The notes under the pieces: model-generated
The model's database searches: none
What the model was told of the DNA's origin: nothing
What the model saw: the letters and a program-made list of their open reading frames with translations, nothing else
Shown: piece by piece, positions 39,308 through 51,845 of the stretch
Layout of the letters: every line of letters starts with the position of its first letter
Numbering within the stretch: the stretch's first letter is position 1
NCBI GenBank assembly: GCA_012295275.1
Contig: CM022665.1
Location: forward strand, 16,341,476 to 16,403,475
Direction of reading: 5' to 3'
DNA: 62,000 nucleotides
From: Chrysomallon squamiferum
Taxonomy: Eukaryota > Mollusca > Gastropoda > Neomphalida > Peltospiridae
Program-made: the position numbers and the translations under genes

Positions 39308-41146
39308 TACACATTTAATTCCTTTAAAATGTTTTTTTTTTTTTGTTTTGTTTTTTAGGGTTTCTTTAAAAAAAAATTAAAATGATTTGGAACTTGACGA
39401 TTGAATTTTAAGACAGCTTGTCTGTGTGTGTGTGTTTTTTATGTTTTAAATTCCTTGTTGTTGTTTCTTTATTGTTTTTTGCAGGAAATGTATCATATTA
39501 TTTTTTACTGGTATTATTTTTGATGTTATTATCAACATTATTGCTATTATTATTATTATTATTATTACTGTTAATAGTAGTAATAGTAGTGCTTGTTTCT
39601 AATGATGATTTTATTTTTTTATTTCTGTTTATTTATTTCATGCAGTTTTTATTCTTAATTATTTTGCTGAGGTTCTTTTTATATTATTATTATTATCCAA
39701 ATACTAAAACATTTTAATGCTATTTCTGAACAGTAATTGATAAATAATTATGTTTAGTGATACCAGAAAAACACCCTTTTACAACTAAATATTTTATCTT
39801 ATTTATATGTGAATTATCAGTTTAATAACTTTTCTATTTATTTTTAAATGTTAATGTAAGTGATGAGAGATTTTTAATATTGCTAGCTACTGTTTTTGAG
39901 ATTATATTTTATAGAAGCCATTAACTTTTTAATCACATTAGTAAACTTTTTAATTAACATTTCATCTGACATGTTTATAAATTGCTTCATATTCTGTTTA
40001 CAACTAACAGTTAGTGACTTAATTTTATATTTAATCAGATGTGTAAACAATAAAATTTACAATATTTTTGGTATCTGTGTGAACATTTGTTTGCTTATTT
40101 CATTGTTTGTTTGTAAGTGTGTTTATATACTGTAATTTTATCTCTTTATGTGAATGAACATACAAAAGCATTTGTGTGCAAGTGTGGCCTTCTTAATAAT
40201 AACATTAGAATTATTTGATCTCTCTCTCTCTCTCACCTCTGTACCTCCACACTATCTTACTGATATGCTCAGTTGTATCATAAACATATAAAATATTATT
40301 ATTGCCCTGTTTATACTCATTTCTTGATGAGTCTTGAACTGAGTAAACAACTGATGATGTTGAAAGAAGCATACCAGCATGAATCATTTCAAACCAGTCT
40401 GAAAGATTTTAAAAGAAGTATTCATTTATTCATAAACAGTAATACACTAAAGTGTCCTTGAAGTTTAATATTAACAGTAGCCTTAGTAATGATTAACCTG
40501 TAAAACAATTCTTTATTACTTTCAAATTACTCATTTATATTTTTGAGCAAACTAGCACGATTAATAACAAAGAATAAAAAATAACACAATAAATATCTGA
40601 ATGTCAATAATTTACCCTATAACAATTGCAATCACAGCATCACTGTGTTTACAGTAGACTGACAGATATATTTCCATACACACTGGAACTGTTCTTTCAA
40701 AGTGGGGCATAGCAATATTTTGATTTAGAATTAATGAATCAGTTGATTGCTTTCATAGCTTTGCACTTTCACATTTTCAAGATTGAAGCTGCAAACTATG
40801 CCTCATAGAGTCATAAAAACTGTTCCACTACATTTAATAAAGTCTTTTGAATGTGTATATAATATATATTGCAGTGTCTTCGGTCACAGTAGAGTGTACA
40901 GTGTTTTGGAAAAGTCGAAGTGTATTTTGAGACAAAAAAAGGCTGAGAAATGCTGGTTTTGTCTAAGATGACATTACAACTCCAGAAAAATGACAGTTTC
41001 CTGATATTTTTAGTCTATACTCTTTTTGTTTTTATACACTGGACTAAAAAAAAAAAATTTAAAAAAAAATTAAAATTAAAAAATGACTAAATAAATTATA
41101 AGAATAGTAATTTTATTATTATTATTATAACACTAAAATGAAATAA

Positions 41147-41185
<39 letters not shown>

Positions 41186-41530
41186 TAATAAATACATTAA
41201 TGCCCAGAAAAAACCTACCACAAATGATAACATATGTATATTTATTTATACAACTATGTACAAGTGAAACTGTCCGGGATATATGATTATTTACATCTAC
41301 ATGAGTACCTCCAAACCCTTTTATTTTTTCAGTAAAACTTGGCTGCAGCTGTCTAAAAATAATTAATAACCAAGGACCCCCTGGAAACATACCGACTACC
41401 CTCGTGATAGAGTATACGGCTCGTCTGTAGCAACCTGGTATACATGGTTGGCTGCTCATACCCCTCCTGGCCTTTAAATCAGAGAGTGGGCAAAAGCCAA
41501 AGTTCCCAGTCTGTACCTGCCTCAATTAAA
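38829..41530. other. Gene-poor AT-rich stretch
   Basis: Contains T-runs and (TA)n at about 39262-39302, TTA/ATT triplets at about 39520-39590 and 39680-39700, (ATA)n at about 41148-41183 and many short AT-rich frames. One frame at 40321-40461 reads SLELSKQLMMLKEAYQHESF and is helical and acidic/basic enough to be a distant 3' exon of the CARD-DED gene. It has no convincing acceptor, so I do not annotate it as coding. Confidence 0.45.
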
Positions 41531-41536
41531 CGACAC

Positions 41537-41740
41537 CCCTCGACAAAATTCATAGGTGGGCATAACTCGTCTTCCGCCCCGAAGATCAAGTATATCTACA
41601 TTACCTTAACCCCCCCCCCCTCGGCAATTCGTAGGTGGGCTGAACAACTCCCCTCTGGTTCCGAAGGTGGAGAAAATTGTTCTGGCACACTGAAGCGAAT
41701 CCTTGGTAATAACCTGTTCCCCTATCGTTCAGTAGGTGGA
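41537..41740 (-). repeat. Short direct repeats next to the recombinase relic
   Basis: Related segments around 41537, 41622 and 41711 share CCCTCG or CCTATCG, then AATTC, then GTAGGTGG(GC), followed in the first two by an AACTC..CCGAAG block. They lie beyond the 3' side of the minus-strand tyrosine-recombinase relic. DIRS-like elements carry terminal repeats of this kind, but the assignment is tentative. Confidence 0.4.
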
Positions 41741-41770
41741 ATCTAACCCTGGGCCAGATGAACTTTAGCT

Positions 41771-42700
41771 CTAAGCAAATGATGTTCTGAATCTGAACTT
41801 TGTTATGAGTTCTTGCCATGTCATTCGACCCCAGCCGTAAAATGACAGCATTAGATGAGGGTTTGGGATTAACTTACCTGAAATAAAACTGTCTAGCTGC
41901 GACCACCGCATTCCCTTGATACCATACCGTGATACCTTGATACCTGACTGCTGCAAAACCTAGGTTGCCTCCACCTAGCTTTGCCTGTGCCTGGATTCCT
42001 GCAAGTGGACAAAGGAAGTTCCAATTATCCGCATTTCATTATTTTCTACTATCGGCAATTTAACTATTTAAATATGACATAAACAAATTAAATTTCTTGT
42101 GGCTGCCGAATACCTACTACGCATGATCGCCACCTGCCCCACTATTTAATTGTATCCTCTGGTAACCCCCTAGTTGCAGCTTCTCGTGCTGCTCCTGTTC
42201 TAAAGCATGAGATTTATAACATTGACCTTTTACATTTATAAACTGTAATATGCGTTTGAGAACAGAGTCAAACTGGTACCTGGTTAATGACTTACCAGTA
42301 TAATGATTAAGAAGCGTGATTGCAAATATTTATACAAACCTCGCAGTGGACAGACGTTTTCACTTGCGAAACTGTCGAGATGCAGTAAATAACCATTACC
42401 TCTTTGATCATTCTTAGACTTCCTTATTGGAAGTTTTTCTCCAGCTCTAAACTTGAAGATAACATCTTGTATCCCAATTGCTCTGTTCGAATTGTCACCC
42501 TGTTTTCTGGCTGTTATTTCTCTTTCCCGTAAGAATGGAAAGAAGGCCTGTTTGAAAGCTGTTACAAATAACCTTGCCTCAAACTGAGATGAAAAAGCAT
42601 TTGGTGACAAAATAATTGGTTTGCGTTTGTCTATGTCTGCAGGTCCCTTACGTAATCCTTCAAAAGTTTTGAAATGACAAAATGCCTTATAGGGTCCCCT
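41771..42700 (-). pseudogene. Tyrosine-recombinase (DIRS/Ngaro/Crypton-type) relic
   Basis: Minus-strand frame 42610-42284, with an in-frame upstream extension, reads GLRKGPADIDKRKPIILSP, then ARLFVTAFKQAFFPFLRERE (the catalytic box-I arginine fits FLRxxE), then LPIRKSKNDQRGNG and CPLRGLYKYLQ. This is the order found in eukaryotic tyrosine recombinases. Further on (41956-41771), after a stretch with stops where the HxxR box should be, comes SRYGIKGMRWSQLDSFIS, matching the IKxxGRWxSxxFxxYI box. Stops and a damaged GRW show that the element is dead. No reverse transcriptase is seen, so Crypton and DIRS/Ngaro cannot be told apart. Confidence 0.6.
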
Positions 42701-43789
42701 TTCCCCTTAAATTTGTGCCAACTACTCATCCCACTAATACATGTTTTTATGTAGGTGGAATTAACTGCTGTAATGACAGGAAAACAATAAAATGGACTAA
42801 GTGATCCACAGACATTGGCCGTCGTGGAGGAAATCCAAATTACAGTCTAAATGTTTCCAATTGTTTTTCAGCATTATGGTAAGTTCTCCATGTCAGACTT
42901 GCCGTTGAATTCCTTAGCAACCTATCTGCCTCTGTTGTCAAAATTATCATACTTGTAGATAAGACGTATAATCATCATAATTACCAAATTATAGTTATTT
43001 TATTCAAAATAGTATAATTATTTCTTATTTATTACTTTTTTCTTTTATTTAAAATTATTTATATACTGTCATAGCTATATTTTTTAATGTGCATAAAATT
43101 ATTTATTTATTTATCTACATATACATATTCTTATTTAATTACGTAATTAATTAACACTATTTCTTTCTTTCTCTCTTCCTTTCCTTACTTATTTCAATCT
43201 TATTTATAAACTCATTAATATGTATTTATTAGTAATATTTGTAATATTTTTGTAGTCAAAGTATTTAAGAAAGTAAAAGAAGAGTATTTACATTTAATTG
43301 TCAAAACTTTATAATTTAATAACTCTATATTTTTAGTTAGATAGTTTCTTTAAATATAAATTTTTATGTTTGTCCTGACATTAGAAAATGAAGTTAAACA
43401 AAAAGCTAAAAGATACAGCTGTTCTGTCCTGTAATATAGTACAAAATGTAAGCGTCGATCAAAGAATAAAAAATAATTCTGACGGTTCACCAAAAATTAT
43501 ATTTGCCGAGTTTGATTTCCTACCAGATTTGAAATAAACTGCGATCTAAGAACCGTGCACTCCCCAGTGGACAGCTGGTGTCATGTCTTGTGATTTTTCA
43601 TATTATGTTAATTTTGCAGTTACACCTAGATTTAATTTTTGTTTATTGCATAGATATAACCACAAAATAAAAACAGACATAAAATATTACATAAAAATAT
43701 AAATATATCAACCAACACATGTCAAGAGTATACAAACACATGGACGTAAATCATTCCATCACTCAAAGAGAAACAATTATACAGATGCA
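42701..43789. other. AT-rich intergenic DNA
   Basis: About 1.1 kb. The first 250 bp may still belong to the recombinase relic. The remainder is rich in ATTT-type runs, with no exon or known element. The last 100 bp before the minisatellite already contain single degenerate CAAACACATGGAC-like units. Confidence 0.5.
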
Positions 43790-46330
43790 TGTATACATCG
43801 ATAGTGTAGAAAAACAAAAACACATAAAAACATACGTACAAAGTAAAAACATTACAAGGACACTAATACAGAACAAGCATTCAGATTATACTAAGTCACG
43901 AACGCGGAACAAGCATGCAGACTCTACTAAGAGACGGAGACAAAACAAGTATGCACATTACAAACATACGAAAACAGAACAACCACGCAGACTACACAAG
44001 GACACTAACACGGAAAAGGTATCAATACTAAACAAAGACACGAACACACAACAAGCATGCACACTATACAAAGACAACAACACAGAACAAGTATACAAAC
44101 TATACAAAGACACGAACACAGAAAAAGCATGCAAACTGCACAAACACAAGAACATAGAAAACGTATTCAGACTAGACAAAGACATGAAAACAGAACAAGC
44201 ATACAGTCTATAAAAAGACACAAACACAAAACAACTATACAGACTATACAAAGAACGAACACAGAACACGCATGCAGACTATACAAAGATACAAACACAG
44301 AAGAAGCAAGTAGACTATACGAAGACACGAACATAGAAGAAGCATGCATACTACAAAAAGACACGAACACAGAAGATGCATGCAAACTATATAAAGACAC
44401 GACAAAAGAACAAGCATGAAGACTATACAAAGACACGAACATAGAAGAAGCATGCATACTATACAAACACACGAACACAAAACAAGCATGCACACTACAA
44501 AAAGACACGAACACAGAAGAAGCATGCAGACTATACAAAGACACGAACACAAAACAAGCATGCACACTACAAAAAGACACGAACATAGAAGAAGCATGCA
44601 GACTATACAAAGACACGAACACAAAACAAGCATGCACACTACAAAACAACACGACAAAAGAACAAGCATGCAGACTATACAAAGACACGAACACAAAACA
44701 AGCATGCACACTACAAAAAGACACGAACACAGAAGAAGCATGCAGACTATACAAAGACACGAACACAAAACAAGCATGCACACTACAAAAAAACACGACA
44801 AAAGAACAAGCATGAAGACTATACAAAGACACGAACATAGAAGAAGCATGCATACTATACAAACACACGAACACAAAACAAGCATGCACACTACAAAAAG
44901 ACACGAACACAGAAGAAGCATGCAGACTATACAAAGACACGAACACAGAAGAAGCATGCAGACTATACAAAGACACGAACACAAAACAAGCATGCACACT
45001 ACAAAAAGACACGAACACAGAAGAAGCATGCAGACTATACAAAGACACAAAACAAGCATGCACACTACAAAACACAAAAAACAAGCATGCAGACTATACA
45101 AAACAACACAAAACAACACTACAAAAAAGAACAAGCATGCAGACTATACAAAGACACGAACACAAAACAAGCATGCACACTACAAAACAACACGACAAAA
45201 GAACAAGCATGCAGACTATACAAAGACACGAACACAAAACAAGCATGCACACTACAAAAAGACACGAACACAGAAGAAGCATGCAGACTATACAAAGACA
45301 CGAACACAATCAAAGCATGCACACTACAAAAAGACACGAAAAAAGAACAACGATGCAGACTAAAAAGACACTAGCAAGAACAAACATGCAGACTGTACTA
45401 AGACACGAACACAGAAGAAGCATCAACACTAAACAAAGACACAAACACATAACAAGCATGCAGACTATACAAAGACACGAACAGAGAACAAATATTCAGA
45501 ATATAAAAAGACGAACACAAAACAAGCATGCAGACTATACAAAGACACGAACACAGAAGAAGAATGCAGACACGAACACAAAACAAGCATCAACACTAAA
45601 CAAAGACACAAACACATAACAAGCATGCAGACTAGACAAAGACACGAACAGAGAACAAACATGCAGACTATAAAAAGACTCGAACACTGAACGAAAAGGC
45701 AGACTATAAAAAGACATGAACACAGAACAAGCATGCAGACTAAACAAAGACACGAACACAGAAGAAGCATGCAGACTATACAAAGGCACGAACAGAGAAC
45801 AAATATTCAGAATATAAAAAGACGAACACAAAACAAGCATGCAGACTATACAAAGACACGAACAGAGAACAAAAATGCAGACTATAAAAAGATACGAACA
45901 CAGAACGAAAATGCAGACTATAAAAAGACTCGAACACAGAACAAGCATGCAGACTGTACAATGACACTAACACGGAACAAAGACACTGTACAGAAACAAC
46001 AAAACTGAACAAGGACGCAGACTGTACAAAGGCTCGAACAGAGGATGAGCTTACATATGAAAAAGGCTTTACAAAGACACTAAAACAGAAGGAGCATTAC
46101 GGCTGTACAAAGAGGGTTACAGAACAAGCACGTAGACTGTACAAAGAGAGTTACAGAACAAGCATGCAGTTTGAAGAAAGACTTGAACTAAGAACCAACA
46201 ATCAAAGTCACAGATAAATTATACAGTGGAAACGAAAATAGGTACGGACATCTAGATTGTACAAAGATACAAAGTATAGATAAACGGAGACTGTATAAAG
46301 ATACGAACATGATACGAGTATGCAGATAAT
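43790..46330 (+). repeat. 36-bp minisatellite with 11-unit higher-order repeat
   Basis: About 70 copies of a 36-bp unit with core ACAAGCATGCAGACTATACA followed by AAGACACGAACACA. Central units (44400-45350) are nearly identical and alternate as a 72-bp dimer (CAGACTATAC against CACACTACAA). A larger period is visible: the block beginning GACAAAAGAACAAGCATGAA at 44401 recurs at 44797, 396 bp or 11 units later. Both ends are more diverged. Because 36 is divisible by three and the unit lacks stops in several frames, long artificial frames exist on both strands (for example 315 and 305 codons). None has a promoter, splice signals or a recognisable domain. Confidence 0.9.
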
Positions 46331-46877
46331 GAGAAACTGAGAAAGATACTAAGTCACGGAAAATAATTAAAATATATAATATTAAATAGATTTGCATACG
46401 TTCATAGACTATCTACATTGTACCAGCACATAAATAGCAAAGTTTACATATAAAATTCAAAATAGAGAAACCTAAAAATTAAATAAACTTTCAGATACAC
46501 AGAATTACAATTGGTATTTTCAAAGAGATAAACCTACAAATAGGCATTCCACGAACATAAACATAAGGTGCATGTAAGGCTCTACTGTTATATTTTTCAT
46601 ATTTTTAAATTACTGTGATTTTATATGGAAGAAAAAAAAAAAAAAAAAAAGACGATTCTGTTTCTGTAATTAAAGGTGTCTAATGTATCATAAAAAAAAA
46701 AAAAAAAAAAAAAATAAGCAGTCAGGAATTTAATTTCTTACCTTAAATACACAAATTTTAAAGACACGAAAAACGCCACTAACAGAATGGTTGTCATTTG
46801 AGTGACGTTATTTGATTATTGACGCCACTTCGGCGTTCGAAATCCTTCCGCTAATAACAAAACAACTAATAATAATA

Positions 46878-46922
<45 letters not shown>

Positions 46923-48415
46923 GCAACAGCAATAACAAACGATTTTATTTTTATTGTTCAAAGGGTTAATCTGATCGTATATTTAAATGGTCACACCACC
47001 TCGAAAAAAAACCATGCTTCCACCCACCCATACATAGAGGAGTAAAATAATAGTAATAATAATAATAATAAAAAATGAAATTTAAAAGATAATAAAAATG
47101 AAATTTAAAAAATAATAAAAATACTACTACTTAACTATTAATGCTGCTGCTGCTGCTATTATTACTATTGCTAATAATAATAATTTAAAAAAAATGAAAT
47201 TTTAAAAATAATAATAAAAAATAATAATAATAAGAAGAAGAAGAAGAAGAAGAAGAAGAGATCGAAATAAATAAAAAAAAAATAAATGAATAAATAAAAA
47301 AATTCTCTCCCTGTAAATCACATCGTCTTACAATAGTTTCTGTTTCTGTACTGATTTTCTTTTTTATCACATGACTGAATTTTTCGGACATTAAATTATT
47401 AATATTGTCCTGTCTTTTGTTCATGTTTCATCTGATATTGTAAATACATAATTATGATAATACTGAATATTTCCTTATTATCATTTATACACTAGTTTCC
47501 CTTTGATTCACATATCAGATATCCTTGCACGCACACTCCCCCAGTAGTAGCAGTAGCATTATTAGTAATAATAATAATAATAGAATTTTAAAAAAGCGAT
47601 TAGTCTAAAGTGGACTTAAGTTCTCCGTAAACGAATGTAGGTCCTACTTGTAGGCCTTATTGCGTAGATTGTTGTTTTGCTCATTTGTCTCCCACAAAAC
47701 ATTACGCTAATGCGCATTAAGTAATTATGTTAGTAAGGAAGAAGAAGAAGAAGAAGAAAAAATAACATGCGAGATCTTTAAAGCCAATTAACTAATTTGT
47801 GTAAACAGAGAGTGGTTGAATATGGCAGTTTGAACCTTCGTTAAAGCTGTTTAATCAGTCCACTTTTGCTGACTAAACTGTATGTTTAAATGACATTTGA
47901 ATTGTGCACATAGATTGTAATGTTTAATTTCAGTAGAAATATAATAATAATAATAATAATAATAAAGAAAAATTGGTGTAAAGAAAACACAGAAAAACAA
48001 CTTATTAAATAGATTGTTTATTAATATTTTTAAAAATAATAATAAATAACGATCATATATAACGTAAAGCACCATTAAAGAGGAAACAGTCATAAATATG
48101 TGTCTATGATATTCATCGTGGTGCTATTATTTCTCGTATAAATATACTGTCTTTTGTCATGGCCTCTGTCGAATGAGATGCTCCGCGAATTGCAGGGCGA
48201 TTTATCGTCGAACTGAGAGAGGTAAACCTGCAGTTTTTTAGACACTGAAAGCTGGATTCAGCGGGAATGTTTAAATAATGGTATCGGCTGCGATCTTCAC
48301 TGTAGATTAGTTATGTCTTAGCATCTCGTTTTCCTACTGCTCAGCATCGTTTCGTTTCTTGGTATTATTTTTACATAGTCTGTCTTGAAAACCCATCAGT
48401 TTTGTTCTGTATATT
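46331..48415. other. Intergenic DNA with ATT/AAT/AAG repeats
   Basis: Contains A-runs at about 46630-46650 and 46692-46712, (ATT)n at about 46870-46921, AAT and AAG triplets at about 47050-47260 and 47730-47760, and (ATA)n at about 47940-47965. A TTTATT near 48017 is an AATAAA on the minus strand and could end the BTB transcript. No gene is seen. Confidence 0.5.
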
Positions 48416-50715
48416 TCAGACGTCTGTTTCCTTTCTTGTACAGAGCCGTACCTGAAACGTTTACAAAGAGTATAGTATATGTACTGCGTGAACAGTGAAT
48501 TAAATATAAAGAATTTAAACAAAACAGTGCAGACGGTCTACACAAATTATTTTAATTAGTGATTAATATAGCTGTGTCAGCGTTATGACATTAATGGGTG
48601 TGGGTAGTTGTGAAAAGGTAATGAACTACTTTTGTCCTGAAAATTAGCGTGACAACTGTTCACAATGAATAATGTAATAAAAACTAGATTAACTGTAAAT
48701 GAAGGAACGAAAAATATTTACCTCGCTCATTATTTTCTGGGCCGATTTTTTATGATGGTATTTAGCAGCAGATTTCAATAAAAATTCTTTTTCAGCGTTA
48801 CAGCTACATCGATTAATAAGGTCCCAGCATGCATTTTGAAGATCATGTAATTCAAACTCTGCAGAGGCACAAAGTAAACCTATAATGTAATGAATAAATA
48901 TTATAAAACATTCAATTATACTGATTAAAAGCATGCGTTGCATAATTGGGGGGAACAAAACCTTAACGCATGTTGATATTGTTAAAAACGGTCATTTGCA
49001 CGTTTATAACTAGACAAAAACATCTATAATAATAATAATAATAAACCGAAATAAAATAAAACGCCCAAAGCAAATAAGCAGTAGGCCTAATATAAACCAG
49101 CAAGTTGGAAGCTTTAAGTTTTGGTCAAAGTACACACAATATTCCTTTATTTTTATTATTGTTGTTGTTGTTGTTGTTTGTAATAATTAATATTAATTTC
49201 TAATCCACAGTATGGATTATAAAAAAAATTACTCTTTGATTTAGATCTAGTTTATTACACTCATTTATTTTACTTGTGTAATACTTTCAGGGGAATACGC
49301 TTACCTACAACCACTCTCAGATCAATGGTGATTTTTCCGCAATGTAGAAACTTGATTAATCTGTAAAATTCTTCTTCACTGTAATCTTCTATTGGAATGA
49401 CCAAGTGATCAGATGACCGATGTCGGCATGATCTCGTTCTTTGCGATCGAACCTTGTCAGCCTGTCTTTGGTGCTGCAGAAAAAGCTGATAGAGAACTCT
49501 GGAAAAATAAACGAGTAAAGAAAAATCAGTGATCATATATCTTTGATAATATGGATTTCTTAAAGTATGAAACTTGAGTCAGATAGCTACAAAATGTAGG
49601 TAAATAAATATGTTTAAATATTCATCTTGAGCAAAAGTGTTGTTTAAAAATTATAACAGTGATGATTATATGACATTATATCAGTGGTACTTATTGCTTA
49701 TCAGGTGCGTTTAGTTGTAATTTAACGATTTCTATTAATAATATAAGAATAGCAATAAAACCGCATTTGATGAATTATAAGTGTTCTGCTCTATAATGAA
49801 CCTCAAGTTAGTAATTTAAAATTGTTAAATATGTGATGAAGGCTTACACTTTTTTCCTTTTTTTTTTTTCATTCTCAGAAAACAGTTATTTAAAAAAAAA
49901 AAAAAAAAAAAGTAATTTTGAATTCAGAAGTGATTATTGATCTATTTATTTACCTGCTTCTAGTGGCAAGAATCGCCTTGACTCCGTAAACCGGCGCTCG
50001 GTTTCGTCCGACTAAAAACTTAATATTGCACATTTCCGGCATAGTCGTTATGAATTCAAGACTGTTAAACAGGCTTCCGGTACTGCTGAAAAACATCATC
50101 TCCCCCGGACAAGATAAACCGGAGGGTGGGGCAGCAGAACTGTGGCCATCGTCAGAAGAATCACTTGACTCGTAGCCAGACGAAAACGAAAGTTCTAAAA
50201 AGACAAGATAATGGAAATAATATTAGTGGATTTATACGCTTGAAAGTAAATGGATAAACAGAACAAAGAAAGCGGAAGAAGGAAAAGGAATTGGAACTGT
50301 AGATTAATTCAAATATAAAAAAAAAATAATAATAATAAACTGAAAAAAACACACAAAAAAACACACACACAAACACAACCCCCCATTATAAACCCCCACT
50401 GATTTTGAAGTATATTGTTAATAGCTTTAATAAGATATTTTGAAAATAATTATCTAATCATATATATTTTATGTGCTTCCTTAATTGAAAAGTTATAAAA
50501 CTGTTAAAATAAAACGAAAGCAATAATTACATACAGATATATACGAGTAATAACATAATCGTTTAGTCATTGTTTTTGCCCCTACATTGCCATTATTAAC
50601 TATAATAATAATTAGCAACGCAAAGATTAATATTTCAGTTTAAAATACCTTCTTCCCTGCCAGCGTTCAATACGTCAGATTCTACCAAACAAGCTCTGGA
50701 ATCGTAACGGTCCAT
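48416..50715 (-). CDS. BTB/POZ domain protein, 231 residues, five exons
   Basis: Minus-strand exons 50715-50649, 50194-49954, 49498-49305, 48879-48722 and 48451-48416 join with consistent phases (1, 2, 1, 0) to 231 codons plus TGA. The N-terminus is Ser/Asp-rich (SSGYESSDSSDDGHSS). A BTB fold follows, from SLFNSLEFITTMPEMCNIKF and LVGRNRAPVYGVKAILATRS through VLYQLF, a basic insert (RSQRTRSCRHRSS), IPIEDYSEEEFYRLIKFLHC, and LLCASAEFELHDLQNACWD. The rest is the start of a BACK-like helical region. The tail is VRLCTRKETDV, ending in a class I PDZ-ligand-like ETDV. The VPVYGVKAIL-type BTB most resembles the family of insect serine-enriched protein (gprs), from memory. This version is much shorter. 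BTB proteins commonly dimerise or serve as adaptors for CUL3; the exact role here is not known. Confidence 0.8.
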
Positions 50716-51845
50716 TTCTGAGTAAAACTAAAGTTGTTCTGGTGATGGTTAACGTCAAAGAGGTAACTGTATCTGGAAAGTGACTAATTTATAAGTCAAC
50801 CGCAATTATATACTCAGTGTCAGCGGCGGTCATGAGCACCAATTGAGAGACAAGTGTCTGTGATGTCACCTTTAACTTTGACAGTGAGGTAATCGCAGGG
50901 TAATTATTATGACAAGCCAGTTAGTGGAAAGATCCGCATGCGCTATGTAATGGGTTGACAGTTGATTTAGGAATTAGTGACAATCGAACGGTCACGGCCC
51001 GCGAAACCTCTTCCGTTTGGTGGCTGGTAATTGACCTTTTACGACGCTTTTATTGACTCAAAAGATAGACATTTATTTTCCTTTTCCCAAATCAAACACA
51101 GGAATGTTTACATTTGCCACGATGCGTAATGATGTATGGTCGGCCAATAACGAGTTTGTTCCAGTTGGCTATTTTCATAGGAGTTTAGCAACACCTGTAT
51201 AACGTCACGCCTTTCCAATACTTAAAAATCTGGAAATGAAGTAACTCTTTTCAAGTGGACTGGATTAAATCCCCTTTTTGTCGACACGTGCCTGTTTGCT
51301 TATGTTTTGGTTTATATTTTCACCACCCAACCTCACTTTCGTAAATTCGGATAATACCCTGAATTCCATGAATTCTTTATTTATTTGTTTAAATGTTTGT
51401 TTATTTATTTATTTACTTATTTATTTATTTTACAGACAACTACTGAATTCAATTCATACATGTTTATTAGATGTTACATTATTATAATACCAAACTCTAA
51501 ATAATAAAAACAAGTTATGTTTATATGCTGTATAGAAATCTCTAGGTTTAATATTAAATTCAGAAAAAAAAAGCATGTGATTTGATTTTATTATTAATAT
51601 TAGTAGTAATATTGGTAACAACAGCAGAGGTAGTAGTAGCATAGTCGTAGTACTAGTAGTAGTAATAGTAGTAGTAATAATAGTAGTAGTAGTAGTTTAG
51701 CGACGACTTTATACAGAGAATACTGGGTGTTATGAAAAGTTCAAAGTTTCTAACTATTTTATAGAATAACAAGAAAATTATTTTTGTGACAGTATTTTGC
51801 AGTTTTTTTAATTTTAATTTTAATTGTTTACTTTTTTTATGTATA
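50716..51845. other. Upstream region of the BTB gene and intergenic DNA
   Basis: The first 450 bp upstream of the BTB start are GC-richer than the surroundings and probably hold its promoter. Beyond that, TTTA repeats at about 51380-51430 and a TAG triplet tract at about 51600-51700 fill the interval. No other exon is seen. Confidence 0.45.

Noticed and set aside
40273-40461. 62-codon frame with a helical SLELSKQLMMLKEAYQHESF segment
   Set aside because: It could be a distant last exon of the CARD-DED gene, but there is no good acceptor and no counterpart in the minus-strand paralogue.
41133-41525. 130-codon minus-strand frame
   Set aside because: It starts beyond the recombinase relic, ends in a poly-Tyr tract from (ATA)n and shows no domain.
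44167-45363. Long open frames of 296-315 codons on both strands
   Set aside because: They are products of a 36-bp repeat whose length is divisible by three. Composition follows the repeat and there are no domains or splice signals.
43790-46330. CRISPR-like regularly spaced repeats
   Set aside because: The repeats are contiguous without unique spacers, and the genome is eukaryotic.
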